From assembly GCA_910585405.1 (NCBI GenBank), contig CAJUDO010000004.1:62001-126000 (forward strand): a DNA stretch of 64,000 nucleotides. The letters run 5' to 3'. A program made the position numbers and the translations under genes. This stretch comes from an uncultured Peptococcaceae bacterium. GTDB lineage: Bacteria > Bacillota > Peptococcia > Peptococcales > Peptococcaceae. Of the stretch, positions 16,443-24,710 are shown one piece after another. The notes under the pieces are model-generated. The model was not told where the DNA came from. It saw only the letters and a list, made by a program, of their open reading frames with translations, and did not search any database. Positions within the stretch are counted from its first letter, which is position 1. Every line of letters begins with the position of its first letter.

Positions 16443-17579
16443 CTACAAAATCAGTGACAGATTATCCCTGTGAATAACCTCATCAAAATCTTTATATCCC
16501 AAGATAGGACAAATATCCTTACTCTTCTGCCCCTTAATCCGGTTCAGCTCCAACCCGCTGTAATTAGTAATCCCGCGGGCAAACTCCCGTCCATCCTTGT
16601 CTGCAATCTCCACCACATCTCCGGCAGAAAAATTTCCTTCTACTGCGGTAATCCCGCTTGACAAAAGACTTTTTCCCTTGTGCAGCAACGCTTCCTTGGC
16701 GCCCTCGTCCACAAGAATGCGGCCCCCCACATGAGAGCCAAAGGCAATCCATTTCTTCCGCAAATGGGGCTTCATATCAATGGGTACAAACAACGTACCC
16801 ACATCCTCCCCGCTGGTCAGCTTGCGAATAATATGAGGATCTGCACCGTGACCAATCATCAGCGGAATCCCTGCGTTTACCGCAATGCTCGCAGCGGTCA
16901 CCTTTGTCGCCATACCGCCACTGCCAAACTTGCTGCCCACACTGCCTGCCAGACTTTCTATCTGCGCATCAATAGTTTCCACCACAGAAATACGCTGCAC
17001 ATCCTTTTGTCTGCGCGGGTCCCCATTGTAAAGGCCGTCGATATCCGTCAACAAAATCACCAAATCGGCGTCAATCAATGTACCCACCAACGCAGCCAGC
17101 GTATCATTGTCCCCAAACTTGATCTCTTCAAAAGCAACTGTATCATTTTCATTGACAATGGGAATGACGCCCAACCGCAAAAGCGTCAGCAGTGTATTGC
17201 GCCCATTCAGGAAGCGCTGTCTGTGCTCCAGATCCGCCTTTGTCAGCAACAGCTGCGCGGTAGCCTGCCCATATTCTGCAAATATTTTTTCATAAATATG
17301 CAGTAAAATACCTTGCCCCACAGCAGCCACAGCCTGTTTTTCCGGAATGGTTTTGGGCCGCTCCTGCAAATTCAGTTTGCCCATCCCCGCTCCAATGGCG
17401 CCGGAAGATACTAATACAACATCCTTCCCCTGATTGCGCAGGTCGGACAGCTGTCGCACCAGCCGCTCAATTTGCTCCAGATTCAATTTTCCATTAGAAT
17501 GGGTCAGCGTGCTGGTACCTACCTTCACCACAATTTTCTGTGCATCGGCTACCAATGTCCGATATTCTTCACGTCCCAT
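16443..17579 (-). CDS. proB: Glutamate 5-kinase
   Basis: A 378-residue amino-acid kinase phosphorylating glutamate for proline synthesis. It has KVGTSTLTH, VLVSSGAIGAGM and LLTDIDGLYNGDPR in the kinase domain (about 1-255) and a C-terminal PUA domain (about 275-355). ATG at 17577-17579 chosen over an upstream GTG that overlaps the ribosome-binding site. It lies 14 bp after yhbY and is regulated with it; no separate T-box or attenuator is visible. Confidence 0.96.
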   Translation of the reverse strand: MGREEYRTLVADAQKIVVKVGTSTLTHSNGKLNLEQIERLVRQLSDLRNQGKDVVLVSSGAIGAGMGKLNLQERPKTIPEKQAVAAVGQGILLHIYEKIFAEYGQATAQLLLTKADLEHRQRFLNGRNTLLTLLRLGVIPIVNENDTVAFEEIKFGDNDTLAALVGTLIDADLVILLTDIDGLYNGDPRRQKDVQRISVVETIDAQIESLAGSVGSKFGSGGMATKVTAASIAVNAGIPLMIGHGADPHIIRKLTSGEDVGTLFVPIDMKPHLRKKWIAFGSHVGGRILVDEGAKEALLHKGKSLLSSGITAVEGNFSAGDVVEIADKDGREFARGITNYSGLELNRIKGQKSKDICPILGYKDFDEVIHRDNLSLIL

Positions 17580-17593
17580 GCTTCTCACACACC

Positions 17594-17890
17594 TTATTTT
17601 GTCGGTAATTCAATCACTGGCTTTTCCGGATTCGGACGATACAAAAGCACATTGCGCCCAATTGTCTGGACCAGCTCAGACTGACTTTCTAGCGCCAGCT
17701 CCTGAGCCACATCCTGCACTTCATCCAGGCAGTTTTTCAGCACACGTACCTTTACCAATTCCCGTGCCTGCAATGCTTCCTGCAAGCTAAACAGCACACT
17801 CTCATTCACACCTGCTTTACCCACCTGCACGATAGGCTCCATCGTATTCGCCAGACTTCTCAAAAACCGTTTTTCTTTTCCCGTCAGCAT
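17594..17890 (-). CDS. yhbY: CRM-domain RNA-binding protein YhbY
   Basis: A 98-residue single CRM-domain protein associated with 50S ribosome assembly. LTGKEKRFLRSLA, VQVGKAGV (GxxG loop region) and ELVKVRVLKN are typical. The ATG at 17888-17890 follows AAGGGG; the open frame extends ten codons further but those codons overlap the preceding small ORF. Often found next to obgE; obgE is not in this window. Confidence 0.92.
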   Translation of the reverse strand: MLTGKEKRFLRSLANTMEPIVQVGKAGVNESVLFSLQEALQARELVKVRVLKNCLDEVQDVAQELALESQSELVQTIGRNVLLYRPNPEKPVIELPTK

Positions 17891-17894
17891 GTTT

Positions 17895-18071
17895 CTAATT
17901 CCCCTTATTTTTATTGGCATTTTGCTTATTGTTTTTATATTTTTCAGCTAAAGCCTGCAGCCGCACCTGCCGTTCCTGCTGCTGATTTTTCACCGTCGGT
18001 TTCTTGTCAGACGGCTCTACCCATTTTCCTGCAGGCCCCTTTCGCGGCGCCGCATAAACATTTTTCCCCAT
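17895..18071 (-). CDS. 58-residue basic protein upstream of yhbY
   Basis: Reading the minus strand from the ATG at 18069-18071 gives a 58-codon open frame, beginning MGKNVYAAPRKGPAGKW and ending NANKNKGN, with its TAG four bases before the yhbY ATG. It is rich in Lys, Gln and Asn, has no membrane segment, and looks like a charged helix (QQQERQVRLQALAEKYK). GGAAGGATGAAAG lies upstream. It is the first gene after the operon promoter. I do not recognise it, but its tight coupling with yhbY and highly basic character fit an RNA- or ribosome-associated role. This is inference. Confidence 0.6.
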   Translation of the reverse strand: MGKNVYAAPRKGPAGKWVEPSDKKPTVKNQQQERQVRLQALAEKYKNNKQNANKNKGN

Positions 18072-18110
18072 GTTTATCTTTCATCCTTCCACTAAAATTG
18101 ATAATATTTA

Positions 18111-18139
18111 ATTATAACACATGGCCCTCGCTCTGTCAG
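18111..18139 (-). promoter_or_regulatory. Promoter of the yhbY-proBA-nadD-rsfS-murI operon
   Basis: Minus-strand CTGACA (18134-18139) and TATAAT (18111-18116) with 17-bp spacing, about 40 bp upstream of the small ORF. Confidence 0.7.
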
Positions 18140-18183
18140 TTTTCTTAAAAAAATTTTTCAGATTTTTTTCTATTTGTTAATCT

Positions 18184-18340
18184 CCAAAGTAAACGCGACA
18201 AGAGGAATCTGTCATGCCGCATTTAGTTTGACAAAAGATACTGTTGCGTTTAACTTGGCAAAGGAAGAAGCCGTTTTGTCATACTAGATACAAGCACTCT
18301 CGTTTACTTTGACAATGTTGCTTTTACTTTGAGAATTGAC
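18184..18340. repeat. Cluster of five degenerate repeats resembling IS ends
   Basis: Variants of TTTACTTTGACAA occur five times in about 160 bp: at 18184-18200 (inverted), 18221-18237, 18246-18264, 18301-18317 and 18320-18340. The best pair is CGTTTACTTTGACAATG and CTTTTACTTTGAGAATT. Multiple short repeats at an element end are the organisation of IS21-type transposase binding sites, but no transposase is present, so this would be an orphan end or relic. A regulator array is the alternative. Confidence 0.4.
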
Positions 18341-18384
18341 CGATTTTTTTCTATCATAGTATACAGCACACCATAAATAGATGA

Positions 18385-18431
18385 AAACAAAAAAGACTCA
18401 AACAAAAAAAATACTCCGTTTGAATCTTTTT
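18385..18431 (-). terminator. Terminator of the ABC-ATPase operon
   Basis: Arms AAAAAGACTCAAAC (18390-18403) and GTTTGAATCTTTTT (18418-18431). On the minus strand the one irregular position is a G:U pair and the stem runs into T-rich sequence. It lies just past the stop of the 309-residue gene. Confidence 0.65.
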
Positions 18432-18438
18432 CGATCGT

Positions 18439-19368
18439 TTATATTTTTACATTCCACACCCTTGCATACCATTCCAACGCCCAACGGCTTTCCATTGGCA
18501 AATCATCTGTCTGTTGCAGCATCGTTTGATAGGCCGCTACATCCACCGCCGCAGGTAGTCCGCTCAATTGTTCCAGCAAGGCATACATCTCCTGCCCATT
18601 CACCTGCCGCAGCCACTGGTCAAACATTCCGCGCAGTTCTGCTAACTGACTGGATTCCGCAAACCAGAAGGTTTTCGTCAGTACAGGCCCCACCAAAGCA
18701 CCCTCATGCTCCAGCTGCATACGGGCAGCCAGCACGCGGTCCAACGCCATATTCATCTTCGTACAACAAACGTCAGACTGTGTATAATATACAAAACCAT
18801 AAAAAATACGTTCATTTCTTTCCTTTACCACCACATCATCTTCCATTTGATTACGGTTTTTGGCCAGCCATAATCGCCCCTGTTCTTTGTGGGCTTCATC
18901 CAGCAGCTTCTTCTGGCTGCACAATCCCAGCATCCGTTCATACAAATGCAGCTCATCCGCCTCAAAATGCCCTTCCAATCGTTCCTGCAGCTGTTGTAAA
19001 AGTGGCCAGGCCGTATTGACCGGCATTCGTTCTGCAAATGGTCTCAATAGCGTAAAATATTTATCCGGATACATCCGTTGCATACCTTGCGCCAACTTTT
19101 TCTTTATCTCGTACAGCACATCGTCTCGTTCCCCGGAAGGAATCAGCTGCCGCCAGCTCAATTCCTGCATCGGCGTGGGAAACACCATCGCATCAACTGC
19201 ATCCAGCTGAAACAGGCTGATTTCATCCTTATCACTGCTGACTCTATATTTCACTTGCCCATTCTCCAGATAGCAGCAGCCAAACACCAGCAATTCCTCT
19301 TCCATCGCTCCCATCTCAGCCAGCAGACCAACCCGGTTGGCACACACCTCATCTCGTATGATTGCCAT
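18439..19368 (-). CDS. Conserved-context protein of unknown function, ABC operon
   Basis: A 309-residue soluble protein with no signal peptide or membrane segment. It is rich in Leu, Gln, Glu and aromatic residues, mostly helical in appearance, with an amphipathic stretch near LLQQLQERLEGHFEADELHLYERML. It has several cysteines (for example GCCYLENG) but no CxxC pairs. I recognise no domain. CAGGAGGTGTGAGG precedes the ATG and it begins three bases after the ABC ATPase stop, so it is coupled to that gene and probably works with it. Confidence 0.75.
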   Translation of the reverse strand: MAIIRDEVCANRVGLLAEMGAMEEELLVFGCCYLENGQVKYRVSSDKDEISLFQLDAVDAMVFPTPMQELSWRQLIPSGERDDVLYEIKKKLAQGMQRMYPDKYFTLLRPFAERMPVNTAWPLLQQLQERLEGHFEADELHLYERMLGLCSQKKLLDEAHKEQGRLWLAKNRNQMEDDVVVKERNERIFYGFVYYTQSDVCCTKMNMALDRVLAARMQLEHEGALVGPVLTKTFWFAESSQLAELRGMFDQWLRQVNGQEMYALLEQLSGLPAAVDVAAYQTMLQQTDDLPMESRWALEWYARVWNVKI

Positions 19369-19371
19369 TCC

Positions 19372-20190
19372 TCACACCTCCTGTTTATGAAACAACCCGC
19401 AGATATCAGACGAAACCTGTGCTTCCATCCGATACCCCTCATGCTCTGGATAACAATGCAACGGATATTCCAAAAACCCGGACAACGTTTCATCCTGAAA
19501 TAACGCTTCTGTCTTTCCCTTGGCATAAACCCTTCCCCGCTTCAGGAGCAGGCTATGTTGGAATAACGGCTGAATTTCTTCCGCATAATGGGTCACATAT
19601 AGAATCGTAATCGACGTATTGGCAGCCAATTCCCGTACTACACTGAGCATATATTCCTTTGCCAATACATCCAACCCTGTACTTGGTTCATCCAGAATCA
19701 AAATTTCTGGCTGCGGCAATAACGCTCGGGCAATCAAAACATTTTGCCGCTCCCCTTTTGACAAAATATCAAAAGGATAATCCACTTTGTCACCCAAATG
19801 CAATTGCTTCAGCAAACTGCGCGCTGTTTTCACCTGCTGGTTGCTGATATCTCCCGATAAGCCCAATGTACCGGAAAGTCCTGACAACACGATATTTAGA
19901 GCCGACTCATGATTCATATATTTATCAAAAAAGGAACTACTGACCCAGCCAATCTTTTTGCGAGTTTCAAAAATATTCGTTTCACTGTAAGGCTCCCCAA
20001 ACACTTCTAAAGAGCCGTAAGTGTGTTTTCTGTATCCGGCAATCATACTCAGCAGCGTTGTTTTTCCACTGCCGTTCAATCCAAATACCACCCAATGCTC
20101 TCCCTGCTGTACCTCCCAGTTTACATCGCGCAACAGATAGGTATGCCCTGATTTGTAAGAAAGATTTGAGATTTTGATAATTGGCTCCAT
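19372..20190 (-). CDS. Orphan ABC-type ATP-binding protein (YlmA/ModF-like)
   Basis: A 272-residue single ABC nucleotide-binding domain. Walker A is GLNGSGKTTLL (about 38-48), the signature is LSKGERQ, Walker B is ILILDEPS, and the switch His is in YVTHYAEE. The E-W-V-V-FGLNGSGKTT style resembles B. subtilis YlmA. No permease or binding protein lies in this operon, so it may use a distant membrane partner or act on something other than transport. The ATG at 20188-20190 fits AGGAGAGGG better than the GTG three codons upstream. It is 18 bp downstream of the zinc-ribbon gene. Confidence 0.85.
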   Translation of the reverse strand: MEPIIKISNLSYKSGHTYLLRDVNWEVQQGEHWVVFGLNGSGKTTLLSMIAGYRKHTYGSLEVFGEPYSETNIFETRKKIGWVSSSFFDKYMNHESALNIVLSGLSGTLGLSGDISNQQVKTARSLLKQLHLGDKVDYPFDILSKGERQNVLIARALLPQPEILILDEPSTGLDVLAKEYMLSVVRELAANTSITILYVTHYAEEIQPLFQHSLLLKRGRVYAKGKTEALFQDETLSGFLEYPLHCYPEHEGYRMEAQVSSDICGLFHKQEV

Positions 20191-20208
20191 ATATTTCACC
20201 CTCTCCTG

Positions 20209-20667
20209 TCATCCTTGCTCTGCCAAATCATCTGCTTCAAAAATTACAGTCTGCCCAATTTGCTGTGTTTCCAGATAGACCGGTACTGTAAAGCCATTCT
20301 CCGTCAGCAAACCAATGTTTTTGTCTCCCCAGGCCATAATTTCACATACCTTGGCAATATTCATGCGTCGTGTTTTTTCATTGGCATCCAATCCCGGATA
20401 ATGATTAAACTCAAAATTATCCACAAAATAAACTGCACTTTGATATATCTCCGGCTCTGTGCCAAACTCTATACGCTGGCAGACGGGACAATACAATTCA
20501 CTGCGCGCTTCACCATAATCGCTGAAGGCAATCCGGCGCAGCTCCAACTTCCCACCGCAATATTTACACACGCAGCGTTTGGCCCGCGCTTTCAGTAACG
20601 CCAAACGTCCCTCTCCCTTTTCTGCTGTCTCCAACTTTGATTTTGTCTGTTCATTGTTTCCATTCAT
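20209..20667 (-). CDS. Zinc-ribbon protein of unknown function, first gene of the ABC operon
   Basis: A 152-residue protein with a four-cysteine zinc ribbon, CKYCGG and CPVCQRIEFG, at about residues 33-68, then an alpha/beta C-terminal part. The ATG at 20665-20667 is preceded by GGGGGAGG; the frame is open for 20 more codons but those contain the leader hairpin. Order in the operon is this gene, the ABC ATPase, then the 309-residue protein. I cannot assign a function. Confidence 0.75.
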   Translation of the reverse strand: MNGNNEQTKSKLETAEKGEGRLALLKARAKRCVCKYCGGKLELRRIAFSDYGEARSELYCPVCQRIEFGTEPEIYQSAVYFVDNFEFNHYPGLDANEKTRRMNIAKVCEIMAWGDKNIGLLTENGFTVPVYLETQQIGQTVIFEADDLAEQG

Positions 20668-20697
20668 TCTACTGTTCCTCCCCCTTGTAAATACATA

Positions 20698-20724
20698 CAG
20701 GGCATTGGCTCTGCCAACACCCTG
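20698..20724 (-). repeat. Hairpin in the leader of the zinc-ribbon gene
   Basis: CAGGG and CCCTG arms with an inner TTGGC/GCCAA stem, separated by a symmetric two-base internal loop. No T-run follows on either strand that would make it a good terminator. It may protect the transcript or end the preceding permease transcript weakly. Confidence 0.45.
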
Positions 20725-20833
20725 CATTATTATCTTTTATTTATATTATATAACGTATAGTTTCAACGGCATACTATCCGCTTTGTTGCTCAATTTAAGC
20801 AATTCTGCAACCATTTATTGCCACGCAAGCAAC

Positions 20834-22276
20834 TTAATAAACAATTCCTGCCCACAACAAGCCAATCGCTACTGCAAAGACAAAGCCCGTCAAAACTGTG
20901 ACAATTCCGTATTTGTACAAATCACTTGCTCTGCACCATTTTTTGTTGGCAAAGCACATCGCAGCTACCGGAGATGCTGCTGGCGTTGCCAACGCCAGAT
21001 TCACACATACAACCAACACTGCAATAATCGGCGCAATCTCCAAGCCCATGCTCGTCCCGATGGTGAAGAGCAATGTCGCAAACACTGCACCTACGACCAT
21101 ATTATTGGCAATATTGGTCAACAATGTTGCAATCAGCAAGGACAGTACAATAAACACCATTGGTGACAGCCCTGCCAATAATGGTTTCATGGCCATGATA
21201 ATCGCTTCTTTAATTCCAGTATCTTCACCTGTAAAGATACTGGCAAAAGGAATAACAAACGCCATAACAATAAATATATCCCAGCTAATATGTTTTGTGA
21301 TTTGATGAAATACCAGCATGGGCTCTCCGTCCACCGTGACAAGATGCATCAAGACCAGTAAAAAAAACAAACAACCCACGATTCCCAGCGCATTTATCCA
21401 TTGTGTTAATATCCATGCCTTCGGTAAAATGCTGGGCGCAATCATCAAAAAGATAAATGTAACCAAAAACGCAACAGCGACTTTCTGTTTCTTTTTCAAA
21501 ATCAGTGCATCAGGATCGGCAAAATCCACACTGATATGTCTTAACTCTTTTATATCCGGTCGAAACACAAACCGGCAAAGCAATACATAGAACAACATCA
21601 CCAAAAATGTAACTGGCAGTGAGAAGCAAAGGTATTTAAAGAAATCCATTTGTACACCAGCCATGGTACTGTAAGCCTTCAATACTACTAGCGGCACTGG
21701 CTTGTAGGGCATCACACAGCCTCCGATACAGCTGGCCAACGTCACACCGAAGATCATCAAAGTAGGATATTTGTCATAAGGCTTAAAATCAAATCTTTCC
21801 GCTACAATATAAATAATTCCCCAAAACACAATAATCGCTGCAAACATATTGATAAATGCTGCGGAAATATATGCCCCTATAATCACAAAGGTCGAAAACA
21901 GCCACGGACGACCATTCAAAAATGAAAAGCTAATCATTTTATTGGCAATATAGTCTATGAGCCCTACCTCATCGATTACGCCGGTAAAGATAAAGATAAA
22001 TAAAATAAATACAACGGTTTCGTTGCCGAAGCTGAGTACCAAAAAATCTGACATGGGCATGGCGCCGCTCAGCGCTACACCCATCATCCCCATTAAGCTG
22101 GGCCATAGCATACCGCAGGTCGTCCACCCGTACAGCATTGCCAAAAATACTCCTATCAACCGCATACCGACTTCCGTAATTACACCCAACGGTGGAATAA
22201 CATGAAACACAACCATCAATGCCAGCATCACGTAGGCATGTACCCACAGCTTCTTATGTTTTGCTTGCTCTACCAT
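20834..22276 (-). CDS. SLC13/DASS-type anion permease (cassette 2)
   Basis: A 480-residue polytopic protein with about 12 membrane segments. It shares the opening (VGMRLIGVFLAMLYGW) and the C-terminal TPAASPVAAMCFANKKW pattern with the permeases of cassettes 1 and 3. DASS transporters move di- and tricarboxylates, sulfate-like or phosphonate-like anions. GGAGATGGAG precedes the ATG. It is 206 bp downstream of the phosphatase-superfamily gene, with a long-armed hairpin in the gap. Confidence 0.82.
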   Translation of the reverse strand: MVEQAKHKKLWVHAYVMLALMVVFHVIPPLGVITEVGMRLIGVFLAMLYGWTTCGMLWPSLMGMMGVALSGAMPMSDFLVLSFGNETVVFILFIFIFTGVIDEVGLIDYIANKMISFSFLNGRPWLFSTFVIIGAYISAAFINMFAAIIVFWGIIYIVAERFDFKPYDKYPTLMIFGVTLASCIGGCVMPYKPVPLVVLKAYSTMAGVQMDFFKYLCFSLPVTFLVMLFYVLLCRFVFRPDIKELRHISVDFADPDALILKKKQKVAVAFLVTFIFLMIAPSILPKAWILTQWINALGIVGCLFFLLVLMHLVTVDGEPMLVFHQITKHISWDIFIVMAFVIPFASIFTGEDTGIKEAIIMAMKPLLAGLSPMVFIVLSLLIATLLTNIANNMVVGAVFATLLFTIGTSMGLEIAPIIAVLVVCVNLALATPAASPVAAMCFANKKWCRASDLYKYGIVTVLTGFVFAVAIGLLWAGIVY

Positions 22277-22386
22277 AACATCTCCATCTCCTCTGCTCTA
22301 TTTTCGTTATATAAAAATCTTCTTAATAAATTGCTACGTTATGAATTGCCTTTGGCGTCCGTTCACAGCCAAAAAGGCAAATGAAT

Positions 22387-22437
22387 GCCCGGCATGAAGT
22401 CACAGTTTCTTTATTGCGCTACTATTTCATGCCGGGC
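22387..22437 (-). repeat. 12-bp-arm hairpin between hydrolase and permease of cassette 2
   Basis: GCCCGGCATGAA (22387-22398) and TTCATGCCGGGC (22426-22437) are perfect inverted repeats with a 27-base loop. On the minus strand it is followed by a modest T-rich stretch. The position matches the hairpin in cassette 3. It is probably an intercistronic attenuator or mRNA-stability element. Confidence 0.65.
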
Positions 22438-22482
22438 CACGTTATCTTGTCTGATATGATTTTGTCAAAATGCCATTGTCAA

Positions 22483-24507
22483 TTAGTCTGCGTAGTCTTC
22501 CAAAATCTGATAAATTACAGCGCCTTCGCACTGTTTTGGCATCCGTACATCCAGCATATGTGCAACAGTCGGCGTCATGTCAGCCTGACGAATGATACGC
22601 TGGCAGTCGTAACCTTTCTTTAAACCCTTCCCTGCTGCGATAAAGATTGGCGTTACACAAGTACCTTCATAGCCGTTTACTTCTGGCAGTGCATCGCCAT
22701 GCAAACGGTTCACGCCTTCTTCCAGCCAGTACAGCACATCACCGCATTCTGGACCGCCGGTACCTAGGTTCACAGCATCCTTGTTGCGCATAGCCACAGA
22801 GATCACACGCTTGCCGTTTAATCTGTAGCTGTACAAACCATCAATAATTTCCCGTTCCAGTTCATATTTATCTGCTGGGTCTACAATCCCTGTCGGATAT
22901 TTGCCTTTCAGGTTGATATAAATTTGGCCGCCGCGGGTAGCCACTGCTCTGGTCTTTTCCCAGTCGATTTCTTTCAGATCATTGCCGTTTTCGTCTTTTT
23001 TCAGAATGGTAAAGCCCAAATCCTGCATTACTTTTACGTTGCAGCCGAATGCATCGCCAATTAATGGTTTTTCTTCTTCTTCTGGTGTCAAAAGACCATG
23101 GTCAGAGAAGATCATGATAGTCCACCCTTCATCCAGATAGTGCAGGAATTGTCCCAGATAACGGTCTGTCTGTTCATATACTTGTCTGATTGCATCCTGG
23201 TAGCCTTCTTCTTCCATCTTGTCCATAACCGGACGATTTTTCCCATAATACCAGAAGAAATGACCCATTGCATCCACATTGTGAATATGGCTGAATACAA
23301 CCTGATACCCGTTTTCATCAATCAGATAGTTCAACGCTTTTGCCTGCCATTTGCAAACTTCTTCCCATGTCGGAATTACGATACGGTTGACGATTTCCAG
23401 ATTTTTGCCGCCGAAGGTCGGGTTTGGCAATGGATAGCCCACATTATCTACTACCTGTTTGAACAGAGATTTCGGATGGAACAACGTATCGTGAGCGATG
23501 TCAAATACTTTACTCATCCACAGACGTACATAGCTGCCGTCCCCAGCGATATCCATCGGCATCATGTTGAAGCTGCCCATAGCTTTGGCATCTTTGTAAA
23601 TAAATTCATCAATCACAGATACTTTATATTCATCCTGTTTCAGTATTACAATCGGCTCGCTGTCTTTTTTACTATGATAATAAGCAATGCGGTCATATTT
23701 TCCTTCTTCATTTTTCAGAATCAGACACGGACGGCGCACCAGACCATTGGAGGTTACCACATAAAATTCCTTGGCGCCTTCTGGAGCGTCAGCCCAGCCA
23801 GTCGCATCTTTGATTGGAGAGTTGCAAAGGTCTACCGCTACATCTTCAATGCCGTCTTCCCCATCGGAATGTTTCAAAATGATATTGGTCATGCTCATGC
23901 CACCTTCACCACCCAACACGCTATTGGCATCAAAGGTGTCCTCTGTTTCTGGAATATCCTCGATGACACAGCCTGCGCCAGTGTTGGTGGTGGCAGCCGG
24001 TTTAAACTGTACTTCTTTAAAGGTATTTCTTGCAACTGTAATTTTTTCTCCTTCAATCTTAGCCACACCGGAGTTTACTGCTGCAGGTTGGGTCCCATCT
24101 ACTACATGCAGATTTGGGTTATCACTGGTTGGAGGCCAGCTGGAGCCTGGCCAGTGCCATACTAATGTTTTCATACCAGCTTCTGCTGTTACGTTCCACA
24201 ATGCTTCTGCATGACACAGACGGGAATCCAGGTTGTATCCAGCAGTGTCCAGTTTTACCGGATCCTGACGCCAGAAACAGGTGATGCCGTGGGTCACAGG
24301 CAGTGCGCCTGTAGCCAATGTGGTCCACAGTGGCGGGGTGATGGTCGGTGGTGTGCACAGCAATTTCAAATTTTCCTTCTGTGCGCCGTTTTCTACATAT
24401 TTGCGAATATTAGGCAGTTTGCCCTGGTCCAGAAACTTTTTCGTTAGGCTGGGGTCTAATCCGTCTACGCCTAACAGCAATACTTTGTCAGTATACTTTT
24501 TACCCAT
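22483..24507 (-). CDS. Alkaline-phosphatase-superfamily hydrolase (cassette 2)
   Basis: A 674-residue protein of the type I phosphodiesterase/nucleotide pyrophosphatase fold. Expected metal ligands and nucleophile are visible in order: Asp in GVDGLDP, Thr in PTITPPLWTTLATG, Asp and His in HIHNVDAMGHFFW, Asp and His in IFSDHGLL, and a late His in RLHG. About 250 residues between the first and second halves form an insertion larger than in typical 400-500-residue relatives; it contains PGSSWPPT and VDGTQP, shared with the cassette 3 protein. No signal peptide. The ATG at 24505-24507 follows AAGGAGTG; the frame is open 15 codons further. Divergent from a LysR gene. The substrate is unknown: a phosphodiester, phosphonate or sulfate ester are possible. 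Confidence 0.85.
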   Translation of the reverse strand: MGKKYTDKVLLLGVDGLDPSLTKKFLDQGKLPNIRKYVENGAQKENLKLLCTPPTITPPLWTTLATGALPVTHGITCFWRQDPVKLDTAGYNLDSRLCHAEALWNVTAEAGMKTLVWHWPGSSWPPTSDNPNLHVVDGTQPAAVNSGVAKIEGEKITVARNTFKEVQFKPAATTNTGAGCVIEDIPETEDTFDANSVLGGEGGMSMTNIILKHSDGEDGIEDVAVDLCNSPIKDATGWADAPEGAKEFYVVTSNGLVRRPCLILKNEEGKYDRIAYYHSKKDSEPIVILKQDEYKVSVIDEFIYKDAKAMGSFNMMPMDIAGDGSYVRLWMSKVFDIAHDTLFHPKSLFKQVVDNVGYPLPNPTFGGKNLEIVNRIVIPTWEEVCKWQAKALNYLIDENGYQVVFSHIHNVDAMGHFFWYYGKNRPVMDKMEEEGYQDAIRQVYEQTDRYLGQFLHYLDEGWTIMIFSDHGLLTPEEEEKPLIGDAFGCNVKVMQDLGFTILKKDENGNDLKEIDWEKTRAVATRGGQIYINLKGKYPTGIVDPADKYELEREIIDGLYSYRLNGKRVISVAMRNKDAVNLGTGGPECGDVLYWLEEGVNRLHGDALPEVNGYEGTCVTPIFIAAGKGLKKGYDCQRIIRQADMTPTVAHMLDVRMPKQCEGAVIYQILEDYAD

Positions 24508-24570
24508 TTTTAAACACTCCTTCTTAATAATAAACTTAATGTCGGACAACATCTCTTTGAAAGTTCGTCC

Positions 24571-24599
24571 TTGTCTTTTCTATGGTTTTATTATATAAT
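24571..24599 (+). promoter_or_regulatory. Promoter of the cassette 2 LysR gene and shared divergent region
   Basis: TTGTCT (24571-24576) and TATAAT (24594-24599) are 17 bp apart. The -10 is part of the palindrome ATTATATAAT (24590-24599), which also gives TATAAT on the minus strand, so the hydrolase promoter may overlap. This is the usual arrangement for LysR-controlled divergent genes. Confidence 0.5.
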
Positions 24600-24710
24600 T
24601 TGGTTTATATATTGCATAGGTTCAGCTTATTACACAGAAAATGCCTTTTGGGTAACAATACGTTGCATCTCTCTATCGTAGTTTCCCGTTGTGGCGGAAA
24701 GGAAGATTTT

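Noticed and set aside
23098..24165. 355-codon plus-strand frame opposite the cassette 2 hydrolase
   Set aside because: It is the antisense of a clear gene; no start signals, and composition rich in Phe/Ile/His as expected of a shadow.
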